From Thermomonas sp. (GTDB taxonomy: Bacteria; Pseudomonadota; Gammaproteobacteria; Xanthomonadales; Xanthomonadaceae), in NCBI RefSeq assembly GCF_023953935.1, contig NZ_JAMLIW010000001.1, positions 248,001 to 312,000 of the forward strand: a stretch of DNA of 64,000 nucleotides, in the 5' to 3' direction. Every line of letters starts with the position of its first letter. The first letter of the stretch is position 1. Shown here piece after piece: positions 42,378-51,538 of the stretch. A model generated the notes under the pieces. It saw only the letters and a program-made list of their open reading frames with translations, was not told the DNA's origin and ran no database searches. The position numbers and the translations under genes are program-made.

Positions 42378-42482
42378 GTCATTCCCGCGAAAGCGGGAAC
42401 CCATGGACTTTGAGTTTCTTGGTCAGAGTCACGACACGAAAAAGACCAACGTCCTTGGATCCCCGCTTTCGCGGGGATGACG
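42378..42482. repeat. MITE-like element with 27-bp terminal inverted repeats
   Basis: CGTCATTCCCGCGAAAGCGG plus GAACCCA at 42378-42404 faces TGGATCCCCGCTTTCGCGGG plus GATGACG at 42456-42482. The tips also contain their own CCCGC/GCGGG hairpins. Total 105 bp, no coding content. This class of element is scattered in many proteobacterial genomes and looks non-autonomous. It sits in the gap between efp and mtaD (both minus strand). Confidence 0.85.
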
Positions 42483-42520
42483 GATTCGCCGTGCAGCGCT
42501 GCGCGTTCGCTGCGAACCAA

Positions 42521-43087
42521 TCACTTCACCCGCGAGACGTATTCGCCACTGCGGGTATCGACCTTGATGATTTCGTCCTGGCCGACGAACAGCGGCACCC
42601 GCACCACCGCGCCGGTTTCCAGCGTGGCCGGCTTGCCGCCGGTGCCGGCGGTGTCGCCCTTCACGCCGGGGTCGGTTTCGACGATCTTCAGTTCGACGAA
42701 GTTCGGCGGCGTCACCTGGATCGGGTTGCCGTTGAACAGGGTGACGACGCAGGTTTCCTCGCCCTTGATCCACTTGGCGGCATCGCCGACGCCGGCCTTG
42801 TCGGCCTGCACCTGCTCGAAAGTTTCCTGGTTCATGAAGTGCCAGTATTCGCCGTCGGTGTACAGGTACTGCATGTCGGTATCCACCACGTCGGCCGCTT
42901 CGACCGAATCGGTGGACTTCATGGTGATTTCCTGCACCCGGCCGGTGCGGATCTGGCGGTAGCGCACGCGGGTGAACGCCTGGCCCTTGCCGGGCTTGAC
43001 GTAATCGGTCTCGGTGATGACGGAAGGCTCGTTGTTGACCAGGATCTTCTGTCCGGCCTTCACGTCGTTCATGCCCAGGCTGGCCAT
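42521..43087 (-). CDS. efp: Elongation factor P
   Basis: Rescues ribosomes stalled at polyproline. 188 residues, three OB/KOW domains, start at 43087 with AAGGAG upstream and the N-terminus [14 protein letters not shown]. Lys34 in KPGKGQAF is the position modified by beta-lysylation in gammaproteobacteria. epmB, encoded divergently next door, supports that route. The ending SGEYVSRVK is typical. Confidence 0.97.
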   Translation of the reverse strand: MASLGMNDVKAGQKILVNNEPSVITETDYVKPGKGQAFTRVRYRQIRTGRVQEITMKSTDSVEAADVVDTDMQYLYTDGEYWHFMNQETFEQVQADKAGVGDAAKWIKGEETCVVTLFNGNPIQVTPPNFVELKIVETDPGVKGDTAGTGGKPATLETGAVVRVPLFVGQDEIIKVDTRSGEYVSRVK

Positions 43088-43179
43088 GGGGTACTCCTTG
43101 GGACCGCCCGCCGGGCGGCATAGAATGTGGGGTTTCAGGGGAAACGCGGCGGCAGCGCCGCGTACCGAAGCGGTCGTAC

Positions 43180-44226
43180 ATGATACCCGTAGCCTCAACG
43201 CCATTGCAGCAAGCGCAGGAAACCCGCTGGCAGGCGCTGTGGCGGCAGGCCGTCCGCGATCCGCGCGAACTGCTGGCCCTGCTGGGGCTGGAAACCCAGG
43301 CGCAGCGCATTTCCGAGGCCGCCGCCCGGCAGTTCCCGCTGCGGGTACCGCGCGGCTTCATCGCCCGCATGCGCCACGGCGATCCGGAGGATCCGCTGCT
43401 GCGGCAGGTCCTGCCGGTTCTGGACGAAGAGCGCGTGGTGGCAGGCTTCGAACTCGATGCGGTCGGCGATGGCGCGGCGCGCCGTGGTGGCGGCGTCATC
43501 CACAAATACGCCGGCCGCGCCCTGCTGATCGCCACCGGCAGCTGCGCGATCAACTGCCGCTACTGCTTCCGCCGCCACTACCCCTACGCGCAGGACACGG
43601 CGGCGGCGGCCGGCTGGCGCGAAGCCGTTGCCAGGCTGCGTGAGGATGCCTCGATCCACGAAGTGATCCTGTCCGGTGGCGATCCGCTGTCGCTGGCCGA
43701 CCACAAACTGGCCGAACTGACCGACGCGCTGCGCGCGGTGCCGCACATCCGCCGCCTGCGCATCCACAGCCGGCTGCCGATCGTGCTGCCCGAGCGCGTC
43801 GACGCCGGCCTGCTGGATTGGCTGCGCGGCCTGCCGTGGCCCGCAACTCTGGTCGTGCATGCCAACCATAGCAACGAATTCGACGCCAGCGTCGATGCCG
43901 CCATGGCGAAACTGCGCAGCATCGGAATCACCCTGCTCAATCAGGCCGTGCTGCTGCGCGGCGTCAACGATTCCGTCGCGGCGCTGGCCACCCTGTGCGA
44001 ACGCGGCTTCGAGGCAGGCGTGCTGCCCTATTACCTGCACCAGCTCGACCGCGTCGTCGGCACCGCGCACTTCGAGGTCAGCGACGCCCGCGCGCTGGAA
44101 CTGCACGCCGGGCTTTCGGCCACCCTGCCGGGCTATCTGGTGCCGAGGCTGGTGCGGGAGATCGCCGGCCAGCCGGGCAAGACGCCGCTGGCGCAGGCTG
44201 CATCGGGCACGGCAGCGGCCGTATGA
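43180..44226 (+). CDS. epmB: EF-P beta-lysylation protein (lysine 2,3-aminomutase-like)
   Basis: Radical SAM and PLP enzyme that makes (R)-beta-lysine for EF-P modification. 348 residues with the radical SAM cluster [15 protein letters not shown] (Cys122, 126, 129), then [13 protein letters not shown] and [19 protein letters not shown]. It lacks the extra C-terminal zinc domain of true KamA, which fits EpmB. It is divergent from efp with 92 nt between starts. The ligase epmA is not in this window. Confidence 0.94.
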   Translation: MIPVASTPLQQAQETRWQALWRQAVRDPRELLALLGLETQAQRISEAAARQFPLRVPRGFIARMRHGDPEDPLLRQVLPVLDEERVVAGFELDAVGDGAARRGGGVIHKYAGRALLIATGSCAINCRYCFRRHYPYAQDTAAAAGWREAVARLREDASIHEVILSGGDPLSLADHKLAELTDALRAVPHIRRLRIHSRLPIVLPERVDAGLLDWLRGLPWPATLVVHANHSNEFDASVDAAMAKLRSIGITLLNQAVLLRGVNDSVAALATLCERGFEAGVLPYYLHQLDRVVGTAHFEVSDARALELHAGLSATLPGYLVPRLVREIAGQPGKTPLAQAASGTAAAV

Positions 44227-44264
44227 TGTAGCCTCTTCCCATCGCCGCCACGATCCCCCGACGC

Positions 44265-46367
44265 ATGGCCATCACCAAGGACACTGCCCTCCGACTGATC
44301 ATCGTGACCGACCTGGTCAACGAAGCCGAAGCGATGGTCAGCCGCCTGCGCAACTCGGGAATCGCGGTCCGCCCGACCCGGCCCGAGTCGCTGGACGAGC
44401 TGGCGCAGGCACTGGCCCAGCAGCAGCCGGTCGACATGGTGCTGGGCGACTACGGTTCCACGCAGATGCCGTTCGAACAGGTGGCCAAGATGGTCATGGG
44501 CTGCGGCAAGGACGTGCCGCTGCTGGCGGTGCTGGACGGGGTCACCGACGACATCCTCGAAGACGTGCAGGCGCTGGGCGCGCAGGCGGTGGCGCTGCGC
44601 GAGCGCCCGCAGCAGTTCCTGAAGAATATCCTGACCGAATGGAACGACCTCGACGCCCGTCGCTCGCAGCGCCGGCTGGAGGCGCAGATGCGCGAAACCC
44701 AGCGCCGCTGCGACATGCTGATCGATTCCTCGCGCGAGCCCATTGCCTACATCCACGAAGGCATGCACATCCGCGCCAATCAGGCGTATCTGGAAATGTT
44801 CGGCTTCGAGTCCTTCGAGGACATCGAGGGCATGTCGCTGCTGGATCTGGTGGCACCCGGCGACGTGGGCAACTTCCGCACCCTGCTCAAGGATCTCGCC
44901 AGGGGCGAAGCGCCGCCGCCGCGCTACGAACTCACCGCGGTCGACAGCGAGGGCGGTGAATTCCCGGCGGTCATGGAGTTCTCCGCCGCCGAGTATCAGG
45001 GCGAGGCATGCCAGCAGATCATCTTCCGGCACCAGGCGATCGAAGCCGACCCGGAGCTCGAACGCGAGTTGGCACAGCTGCGCGAGCGCGACCAGGCCAC
45101 CGGACTGCTCAACCGCCAGACCTTCCTGAAGCATCTGGAAGATGCCGTCATCGACGCCGGCAAGAATCAGGCGCAGTACGGCTTCCTGCTGTTCGAACCG
45201 GACAGCTGGCAGCGCACCCTGCAAGGCGTCGGGCTGGACAGCGTCGATGAGCTGTTGGCCGCGATCGCCGAGTTCCTGCGGACGACGCTGGGCAACCCGG
45301 ACGAGGCCAGCGGGATCCGGCTGGGGCGCTTCTCCGACCACGGCTTTGCGGTGCTGGCGCCGGGCGACCACGCCCAGAACAAGGCGTTGGCCGAACGCAT
45401 CCTGGCCGCTTTCCCGACCCGGGTGTTCGCGGTCGGCGACGGCTCCAGCACCTTCTCGGTCAGCATCGGCGGCGTCCAGATCAGCGAAAAGACGGCCAAC
45501 GTCAACCAGGTGCTCAGCCGCGCCAGCCACGGCATGCAGTCCTCGGCCAGCACTGGCGGCAACCGCATCGAGGTGTTCGATCCGGGCGCGATCGACCGCG
45601 CCGAGGCCGAACGCATCCAGGCCTGGGTGAACCGCCTGCGCGATGCGCTCGAGAACGACCATTTCCTGTTCCATTACCAGCCGGTGATTCCGTTGCTCGG
45701 CGCGCCCGGCGGCATCTACGAAACCTCGCTGCGGCTGGAAGGCGACAACGGCGAAAGCGTCACCGACATGAGTTTCCTGCAGATCGCGGAGGAGCACGGC
45801 CTGCTGGGCGACATCGACCGTTGGGCGATCGAAAATGCGATCGAGGTGGTCGCCTCGCGCAACAGCGGCCCCAAGCCGGTGCGCTTGATCGTGCGCATCA
45901 CCCAGGCCTCGCTGACCGACGAAGGGCTGCCGGGGTTCGTCGGCGGTCTGCTCGCACAGCACGGCGTGACGGGTTCCAGCCTGCTGCTGCAGATCCCGGA
46001 ATCCACCGTGTTCACCAACCTGGCCGATACCCAGACCCTGACCAGCGCCATCGGCAAGCACGGCTGCCAGATCGTCCTCGAACGCTTCGGTGCCGGCCTG
46101 GACTCATTCCAGCTGCTGTCCCACTTCACGCCCGGCTTCATCAAGCTCGACCCCAGCTTCATGGAAGACCTCGCCAAGAACGCCACCAACCAGCAGAAGG
46201 TCCAGGAAATCACCCACAAGGCGCGCGATCTCGGGATCATGAGCATTGCCGATGGGGTGCAGGACGCCAGCAGCATGACCGCGCTGTTCTCCAGCGGCGT
46301 CGACTACGTGCAGGGCGAGTTCCTGGCGCAGTCCGGCCCGGACATGAACTACGATTTCGAGAGTTGA
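44265..46367 (+). CDS. FimX/Filp-like receptor with degenerate GGDEF-EAL domains
   Basis: 700 residues: N-terminal REC-like domain (about 1-125) with a diverged phosphorylation site, coiled linker, PAS (about 150-255; IHEGMHIRANQAYLEMFGFE), GGDEF-like (about 280-440) and EAL-like (about 460-690). The cyclase signature reads GRFSD (354-358) in place of GGDEF, and the phosphodiesterase signature reads ETS (486-488) in place of EAL. So neither activity is expected; the protein should bind c-di-GMP as in P. aeruginosa FimX and Xanthomonas Filp, which control type IV pili. It follows epmB by 38 nt. The FimX partner PilZ is not in view. Confidence 0.9.
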   Translation: MAITKDTALRLIIVTDLVNEAEAMVSRLRNSGIAVRPTRPESLDELAQALAQQQPVDMVLGDYGSTQMPFEQVAKMVMGCGKDVPLLAVLDGVTDDILEDVQALGAQAVALRERPQQFLKNILTEWNDLDARRSQRRLEAQMRETQRRCDMLIDSSREPIAYIHEGMHIRANQAYLEMFGFESFEDIEGMSLLDLVAPGDVGNFRTLLKDLARGEAPPPRYELTAVDSEGGEFPAVMEFSAAEYQGEACQQIIFRHQAIEADPELERELAQLRERDQATGLLNRQTFLKHLEDAVIDAGKNQAQYGFLLFEPDSWQRTLQGVGLDSVDELLAAIAEFLRTTLGNPDEASGIRLGRFSDHGFAVLAPGDHAQNKALAERILAAFPTRVFAVGDGSSTFSVSIGGVQISEKTANVNQVLSRASHGMQSSASTGGNRIEVFDPGAIDRAEAERIQAWVNRLRDALENDHFLFHYQPVIPLLGAPGGIYETSLRLEGDNGESVTDMSFLQIAEEHGLLGDIDRWAIENAIEVVASRNSGPKPVRLIVRITQASLTDEGLPGFVGGLLAQHGVTGSSLLLQIPESTVFTNLADTQTLTSAIGKHGCQIVLERFGAGLDSFQLLSHFTPGFIKLDPSFMEDLAKNATNQQKVQEITHKARDLGIMSIADGVQDASSMTALFSSGVDYVQGEFLAQSGPDMNYDFES

Positions 46368-46439
46368 GCCAAGGCGGGTGCCTCCAGCGTTGCCCGCCGC
46401 ACGTGGACGACCGGCCACGGATCATTCACGAGGGAGCGG

Positions 46440-47345
46440 ATGCCCGCCACGCCAGCCGCCCGCGGTCGCTTCGCCCCTTCCCCCACCGGGCCGCTGCACG
46501 CCGGCTCGCTGCTCGCCGCGCTGGGAAGCTGGCTGGTTGCCCGCCAGTCCGGCGGCCAGTGGCTGATCCGGATCGAGGACATCGACCCGCCGCGTCAGCG
46601 CCCCGGCGCCGCGGCTGACCAGCTGCGCACGCTCGCCCGCTTCGGTCTCGACCACGACGGCGCGGTCGAATACCAAAGCCGACGCGGCGCGCTTTATCAG
46701 GCCGCAATCGACCGCCTGCTGGCCGCCGGCACGGCCTTCCCCTGCCACTGCAGCCGCAGCGATCTGGCCGCCAGCGGTGGCATCCACCGCCGCTGCATGG
46801 CCCGGTCCGAACGCCCCGACCCTGCCATCCGGCTGCGGGTGCCCGAACGCTGCACGATCGGTTTCGATGACGCCATCTGCGGGACGATCCGGCAGCGCGT
46901 CGACGTGGACGTCGGCGACTTCGTCCTGCGCCGGGCCGATGGACTGTGGGCCTACCAGCTGGCGGTGGTCGTGGATGACGCCGAACAGGGCATCAGCGAA
47001 GTCGTGCGCGGCGCCGACCTGCTTGACTCCACCCCGCGCCAGATCCTGCTGCAACGCGCGCTGGGCCTGCCAACGACGCGCTACGCGCACCTGCCGCTGC
47101 TGCGGGACGCAGACGGGCACAAGCTGTCGAAATCCTCGGCGGCGCTGCCGGTCGATGCCGACCGGCCGCTGGACGCGCTGGCACGCCTGTGGGGATGCCT
47201 CGGGCAGCGTCCACTGCCACCGGCTCGAAGCGTGGGCCAATTCCTCGAACTTTCGCTCGACCAGTTCCGGCTGGAGCGAGTGCCGGCCAGCCCGTTCACT
47301 TCCCTCGCCGCAGCGCACAACGCGGATTCAGCGTCTGCCGTCTAG
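46440..47345 (+). CDS. gluQ: Glutamyl-Q tRNA(Asp) synthetase
   Basis: Truncated GluRS paralogue that attaches Glu to queuosine in tRNA-Asp. 301 residues: [20 protein letters not shown] (HIGH-like), [15 protein letters not shown], a zinc site beginning CHCSRSDL, and [11 protein letters not shown]. It lacks an anticodon-binding domain, as the family does. GAGGGAG precedes the ATG. It often sits next to dksA; here it does not. Confidence 0.93.
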   Translation: MPATPAARGRFAPSPTGPLHAGSLLAALGSWLVARQSGGQWLIRIEDIDPPRQRPGAAADQLRTLARFGLDHDGAVEYQSRRGALYQAAIDRLLAAGTAFPCHCSRSDLAASGGIHRRCMARSERPDPAIRLRVPERCTIGFDDAICGTIRQRVDVDVGDFVLRRADGLWAYQLAVVVDDAEQGISEVVRGADLLDSTPRQILLQRALGLPTTRYAHLPLLRDADGHKLSKSSAALPVDADRPLDALARLWGCLGQRPLPPARSVGQFLELSLDQFRLERVPASPFTSLAAAHNADSASAV

Positions 47346-47387
47346 AATCACTGCGGCTGGAGATTCGATCCATCAAGGAGCGCGCAC

Positions 47388-48128
47388 ATGACATCCCGAG
47401 TTGCACTGGTCACCGGCGGTACCGGCGGCATCGGTACCGCCATCGTCAAGGAACTGGCCCGAAAAGGGCACCGCGTCGCCACCAACTACCGCAACGAGGC
47501 CAAGGCCAAGGCCTGGCAGGAGCAGATGCATGGCGAAGGTTTCGACATCCTGATCGTCCACGGCGACGTCAGCTCGGCCGAAGATGCGGCACACATGGTC
47601 CAGGAGGTCGAAGCCAGACTCGGGCCGATCGAGATCCTGGTCAACAACGCCGGCATCACCCGCGACGGCACCTTCCACCGGATGAAGCCGGAGCAGTGGA
47701 TGGACGTCATCAACACCAACCTCAACTCGTGCTTCAACGTGACGCGCCCGGTGATCGAGGGCATGCGCGAGCGCAAATGGGGACGGATCATCCAGATCAG
47801 CTCGATCAACGGTCTCAAGGGCCAGTACGGTCAGGCCAACTACGCGGCAGCCAAGGCCGGCATGCACGGCTTCACCATTTCGCTGGCCCGCGAGAATGCG
47901 CGCAACGGCATCACGGTCAACACGATTTCCCCGGGCTACATCGCCACCGACATGGTGATGGCGGTGCCGGAGGAAGTGCGCGCCAAGATCGTCGCCGACA
48001 TCCCCACCGGCCGCCTCGGCACGCCGGAGGAAATCGCCTACGGCGTGGGCTTCCTCGCCGATGACCGCGCCGGCTGGATCACCGGCTCCAACCTCGACAT
48101 CAACGGCGGCCACCACATGGGCTGGTAA
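47388..48128 (+). CDS. phbB: Acetoacetyl-CoA reductase / SDR oxidoreductase
   Basis: 246-residue short-chain dehydrogenase. NADP motif TGGTGGIGTAIVKELA, NNAGITRDGTFHRM, active-site Ser in QISSINGLKGQYGQANYAAAK (Ser, Tyr, Lys read as S..Y...K) and NTISPGYIATDMV match PhaB/PhbB rather than FabG. Its usual role is NADPH reduction of acetoacetyl-CoA to (R)-3-hydroxybutyryl-CoA for polyhydroxybutyrate. No polymerase gene is nearby, so the pathway is not confirmed from this window. AAGGAG precedes the start. Confidence 0.88.
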   Translation: MTSRVALVTGGTGGIGTAIVKELARKGHRVATNYRNEAKAKAWQEQMHGEGFDILIVHGDVSSAEDAAHMVQEVEARLGPIEILVNNAGITRDGTFHRMKPEQWMDVINTNLNSCFNVTRPVIEGMRERKWGRIIQISSINGLKGQYGQANYAAAKAGMHGFTISLARENARNGITVNTISPGYIATDMVMAVPEEVRAKIVADIPTGRLGTPEEIAYGVGFLADDRAGWITGSNLDINGGHHMGW

Positions 48129-48214
48129 GCTCGCGTTTGCCATCCCGCGGCGGCGCGCCTTGCCCGGGGCGCGCCGTTTCCATCTTGCCCCGCGAACCTG
48201 CCCACGGAGTCCCC

Positions 48215-48670
48215 ATGCCCAGCCCCGATCCCGCCCCCAATGACGTCCCCCGAGCCAAGTCCCGCGGCGGGCGCTACCTGTTCCTGCTGATCCTGGGTTT
48301 CGTGATCGGCGTGATCGCCACGGTGATGGGCATGCGTGCGCTGCAGGCGCGCCAGGATCCCTTCCCCGATGCGCTGATGCACGTGCAGGGCTGGCACATG
48401 GACCAGCTGAAGGCTTCGCTGGACTCGAATCACTGCAGCCCCACCGCCGCGCTCCCGCACCTGCAGGCGCTGCGGATGACCTCGGAGAATCTCGAAGACG
48501 CCTTCCCCGGACTGCGTGATGACGAACGCTTCCGCAGCGCGGCTTCCGCGATGCGCGCGGCTGCCGACAAGGCGATCGCCACCCCGCCGCTGAGCTGCGC
48601 GGCGTTCGGCGCCACCCTCAAATCGATGGGCGAAACCTGCCGCGGCTGCCACCGGGATTTCCGCGACTGA
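48215..48670 (+). CDS. Membrane-anchored c-type cytochrome (cytochrome c'-like)
   Basis: 151 residues. A basic N-terminus and one transmembrane helix (YLFLLILGFVIGVIATVMGM) are followed by a helical domain ending in a single heme site CRGCHRDFRD at the extreme C-terminus, the layout of cytochrome c'/c556 proteins. The heme therefore faces the periplasm. The start at 48215 has CGGAG upstream. Redox partner unknown. The DUF456 gene follows by 33 nt. Confidence 0.82.
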   Translation: MPSPDPAPNDVPRAKSRGGRYLFLLILGFVIGVIATVMGMRALQARQDPFPDALMHVQGWHMDQLKASLDSNHCSPTAALPHLQALRMTSENLEDAFPGLRDDERFRSAASAMRAAADKAIATPPLSCAAFGATLKSMGETCRGCHRDFRD

Positions 48671-48703
48671 GCCGGTCGCGGCCACAGGCAGCCGGCTGAT
48701 TCG

Positions 48704-49204
48704 ATGGACGGACACGTCCTGCTCTACGCGCTGGCCGGCCTGCTGATCCTGATCGGGCTGGTCGGAATCCTGCTGCCCCTGCTGCCCGGCATCCCGCTGA
48801 TGTTCGCGGGGATGCTGCTGGCGGCCTGGGTCGACGATTTCCGGCACCTTGGTGTCGGGCTGCTGTCGACGCTGGCGGCGTTGACCCTGGCCTCGATGGC
48901 TCTCGACTTCTGGGCCACGGCGCACGGCGCCAGGCGCGTCGGCGCCAGCCGCACGGCCATGTGGGGCGCGGCGCTGGGCACGCTCGTGGGCCTGTTCTTC
49001 GGCCTGCCGGGCCTGCTGCTGGGGCCCTTCGTCGGCGCGCTGGTCGGAGAACTGCTCGGCGTGCGCAGCCTGCGCGCCGGGGCCATCGGCCAGGCCACCA
49101 AAGTCGGGGCCGGCACCTGGCTCGGTATCCTGATCGGGATCGGGCTCCGGTTTGCGCTGGCTTTTGCAATGCTGGGCATCTTCGCATTCGCCTGGTGGTT
49201 TTGA
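48704..49204 (+). CDS. DUF456 family membrane protein
   Basis: 166 residues with about four hydrophobic helices and many small residues: LYALAGLLILIGLVGILLPL with LPGIPLMFAGMLLAAW, then GLPGLLLGPFVGALVGELLG with the Gly-rich repeats characteristic of DUF456. Length is normal. The function of the family is unknown. It is followed by an mscS-type gene 57 nt downstream. Confidence 0.88.
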   Translation: MDGHVLLYALAGLLILIGLVGILLPLLPGIPLMFAGMLLAAWVDDFRHLGVGLLSTLAALTLASMALDFWATAHGARRVGASRTAMWGAALGTLVGLFFGLPGLLLGPFVGALVGELLGVRSLRAGAIGQATKVGAGTWLGILIGIGLRFALAFAMLGIFAFAWWF

Positions 49205-49261
49205 TCCGACGACCGGCAGCACCCGCCCCACCACCCGAACGATGTTTCACCTTCACGCCTC

Positions 49262-50281
49262 ATGACCTTCCAGCCCGCCCTCCCACACGCCACCCTTTCC
49301 GACCGCTTCACCGCTGCACTGGACCAGGTGCAGGAAAAGCTGGTGCATCTGCTGGCCAGCGCCCCGCTGCTGCTGCTGGCCCTGCTGATTGTCTTCCTGT
49401 CAATCTGGCTGGGCGGCGTCCTCAGCCGGCGCATGCGCGTGCTGCGCCGGATCAGCCAGAGCAATCCCTACATGGAAGGCCTGCTTCGCAACACCGTGAA
49501 GGTGCTGGTCGGGCTGGCCGGGGTCCTGGTCGCCCTCGATCTGCTGGGCGCCACCTCGCTGGTTGGAGCGGTGCTCGGCTCGGCCGGCGTGGTCGGCCTG
49601 GTGCTGGGCTTCGCCTTCAAGGATATCGCCGAAAACTACGTGGCCGGGGTGCTGCTCAGCATTCGCCAGCCATTTTCCCCCGGTGACAGCGTGTGCATCG
49701 ATATCCACGAAGGCAGCGTCATCGCCCTCACTTCGCGGGCCACGGTGCTGATGACCGCCGAAGGCCACCATCTGCAGTTGCCCAATGCGCTGGTGTTCAA
49801 GTCGGTGCTCCTCAATTACTCGCGCAACCCGCAGCGCCGGTTCAATTTCGATCTCATGGTGGGGCATGGTGCATCGCTGCACACCGCGCTGGATGCGGGC
49901 ATCGCCGCGATCGCCGCCATCGACGCCGTACTCGCCGATCCCGCCCCCGACGGCAGCGTGTTCAGCCTGGACAATGACGGTGCCGTGCTGCGCTTCACCG
50001 GCTGGATCAACCAGACCCGCAACGATCTGACCCGGACCCGCAGCGAGGCCCTGCGCCGGGTGCGGCGGGCGCTTCGCCAGCACGGCATCGCCCCGCCGGA
50101 GGCACGGACCCGGGTGAACCTAGTGCGCAACGACGTGCTGGGAACGCTGCCCGGCGAGAACGGACAGGAACGCGACACCTCGGTCGATCACACCCTGGAC
50201 GAGCAGGTCGATCGCGCGCAGCGCGCGGCCGATGCGGGCAATCTCCTCGAGCCGACGCCACCGCCCGCGGTCGGGCCCTGA
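49262..50281 (+). CDS. MscS-family mechanosensitive channel
   Basis: 339-residue inner-membrane channel. An N-terminal amphipathic part and helix (LLASAPLLLLALLIVFLSIW), then a second helix, then the pore helix GAVLGSAGVVGLVLGFAFKD followed by IAENYVAGVLLSIRQPFSPG of the beta domain. A cytoplasmic alpha/beta domain and a long polar tail complete it. The pore keeps the Ala/Gly packing of MscS TM3. It would release solutes under hypo-osmotic shock. Some MscS-like proteins have no known gating stimulus. Confidence 0.9.
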   Translation: MTFQPALPHATLSDRFTAALDQVQEKLVHLLASAPLLLLALLIVFLSIWLGGVLSRRMRVLRRISQSNPYMEGLLRNTVKVLVGLAGVLVALDLLGATSLVGAVLGSAGVVGLVLGFAFKDIAENYVAGVLLSIRQPFSPGDSVCIDIHEGSVIALTSRATVLMTAEGHHLQLPNALVFKSVLLNYSRNPQRRFNFDLMVGHGASLHTALDAGIAAIAAIDAVLADPAPDGSVFSLDNDGAVLRFTGWINQTRNDLTRTRSEALRRVRRALRQHGIAPPEARTRVNLVRNDVLGTLPGENGQERDTSVDHTLDEQVDRAQRAADAGNLLEPTPPPAVGP

Positions 50282-50391
50282 CCGGCGTCTCGGGAACCCG
50301 GTCACGAAACCCGGCGACCGCCCGCCGGCCCCCTTTTCAGCAGGCCCGAAGTAGCGCAGGATGGGCTCGGGTCAATTCGGGAAAGGGGATC

Positions 50392-50880
50392 ATGGCAGAG
50401 AACGACAAGCACTCCGGCATGCGCGGCGTCTTCAACGACATCCGCCTGCTGCTCAGTGACATGCTCGGGTTGGGCAAGCCGGACGCCGAGCGCAGAATGA
50501 CCATCGAGGTCTTCTTCGGAATGATGGGCTACGTCGCCAAGACCGACCGACTGGTCAGCAGCCACGAGTCCAACGTCGCCAACACCGTGATGGACGAGAT
50601 CGACCTGTCGCTGGCCGAACGTGAAATCGCTTCGTCCGCCTTCGATCGCGGGATGAGCCGGAACATCAACGCCCAGGCGGAGTTGCTGCGGTTCACCGAC
50701 AGCCACAAGCCCGGCTCCGAGCAGATCGACCGGCTGTTCGACATCCTGGTGCGGCTGGCCGCTTCCGACAGCCGGCTGGACGTGCGCGAACACGATGCCC
50801 TCAAGGAGATCGCCAAGAGCCTCGGGCTGCCGGCCACGGCGGTCGACAACAAGCTGGCGCTGTACACCATCAAGCGCTGA
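50392..50880 (+). CDS. TerB-like domain protein
   Basis: 162 residues, all helical, no signal peptide. MTIEVFFGMMGYVAKTDRLV with VSSHESNVANTVMDEIDLS and DRLFDILVRLAASDSRLDVR show the repeated acidic helix-turn-helix pairs of the TerB/DjlA N-terminal fold, which may bind metal. There is no J domain. Tellurite resistance is only the family name; no other ter genes are near. The 3' end overlaps the convergent DUF488 gene by 11 bp. Confidence 0.8.
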   Translation: MAENDKHSGMRGVFNDIRLLLSDMLGLGKPDAERRMTIEVFFGMMGYVAKTDRLVSSHESNVANTVMDEIDLSLAEREIASSAFDRGMSRNINAQAELLRFTDSHKPGSEQIDRLFDILVRLAASDSRLDVREHDALKEIAKSLGLPATAVDNKLALYTIKR

Positions 50881-51415
50881 GTGCGGGCGCTCCGGGATAG
50901 CGCAGGACATCGTCCACCAGCAGCGCGCCCGGCTGCAGGGTGTGGCGCATGTGCTTGCCCGGGCCCATCAGGTGTTCGACCGTCCAGCCGCGGACCGTGA
51001 AATCGTCGGCGATGAGGCGGCGGTGACAGCGCCACCACACCGCTTCGGCGCACATCACGCAGGCACGCTTTTCCTGCGCCAGAGCCATCAGCTCGGCGCG
51101 GCCCTGCCGGTACTCGGCGCTGGCCAGATGGTCGGCATAGGCGCGGAAGGCCTCGACCCGCCAGCCGAGATTGACCGATCCTGCTGCCGGGCGGCGCCGT
51201 CCGCCCAGCGCCGGCAGGGCGCGATAGCCGATTCCGGCCACGGTCAGCGCTGCCGGCAGGACGTCGCGGGAATATTGCGGGTTGTGGCGCGAGCCGGCAA
51301 AGCGACGGACATCGACCAGCACCTCGATATCGACCTCGCGCAAAAGGGCCACGAAGTCCGGCCACGGGCGAGTCGAATGTCCGATCGTCCACAAGATGTG
51401 CAGCGGCTCTGCCAC
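50870..51415 (-). CDS. DUF488 domain protein
   Basis: 181 residues with TIGHSTRPWPDFVALLREVD, VLVDVRRFAGSRHNPQYSRD, LPALGGRRRP, and a Cys-rich CVMCAEAVWWRCHRRLIADD, the standard DUF488 pattern. Family members are uncharacterised; conserved His, Arg and Cys suggest an enzyme. It is convergent with the TerB-like gene and divergent from the ferredoxin reductase gene. Confidence 0.88.
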   Translation of the reverse strand: MAEPLHILWTIGHSTRPWPDFVALLREVDIEVLVDVRRFAGSRHNPQYSRDVLPAALTVAGIGYRALPALGGRRRPAAGSVNLGWRVEAFRAYADHLASAEYRQGRAELMALAQEKRACVMCAEAVWWRCHRRLIADDFTVRGWTVEHLMGPGKHMRHTLQPGALLVDDVLRYPGAPALSA

Positions 51416-51538
51416 AGCGGAAGCATGCGCTTGCGACGGTCGAATCGTGCTTCACGCAGGAGAATTTTGCTCAGGATCAAACCTCATGTTGCGCTGCGGC
51501 GTAAAATCCCCATTCATCCAGTCTGAGCCCCCACGCGC

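Noticed and set aside
44133-46061. 642-codon minus-strand frame opposite the FimX-like gene
   Set aside because: His/Gln/Arg-rich shadow without domains, covered by a well-supported sense gene.
47388-48128. Complete polyhydroxybutyrate locus
   Set aside because: Only the reductase is present; no phaC, phaA or phasin gene was found around it.
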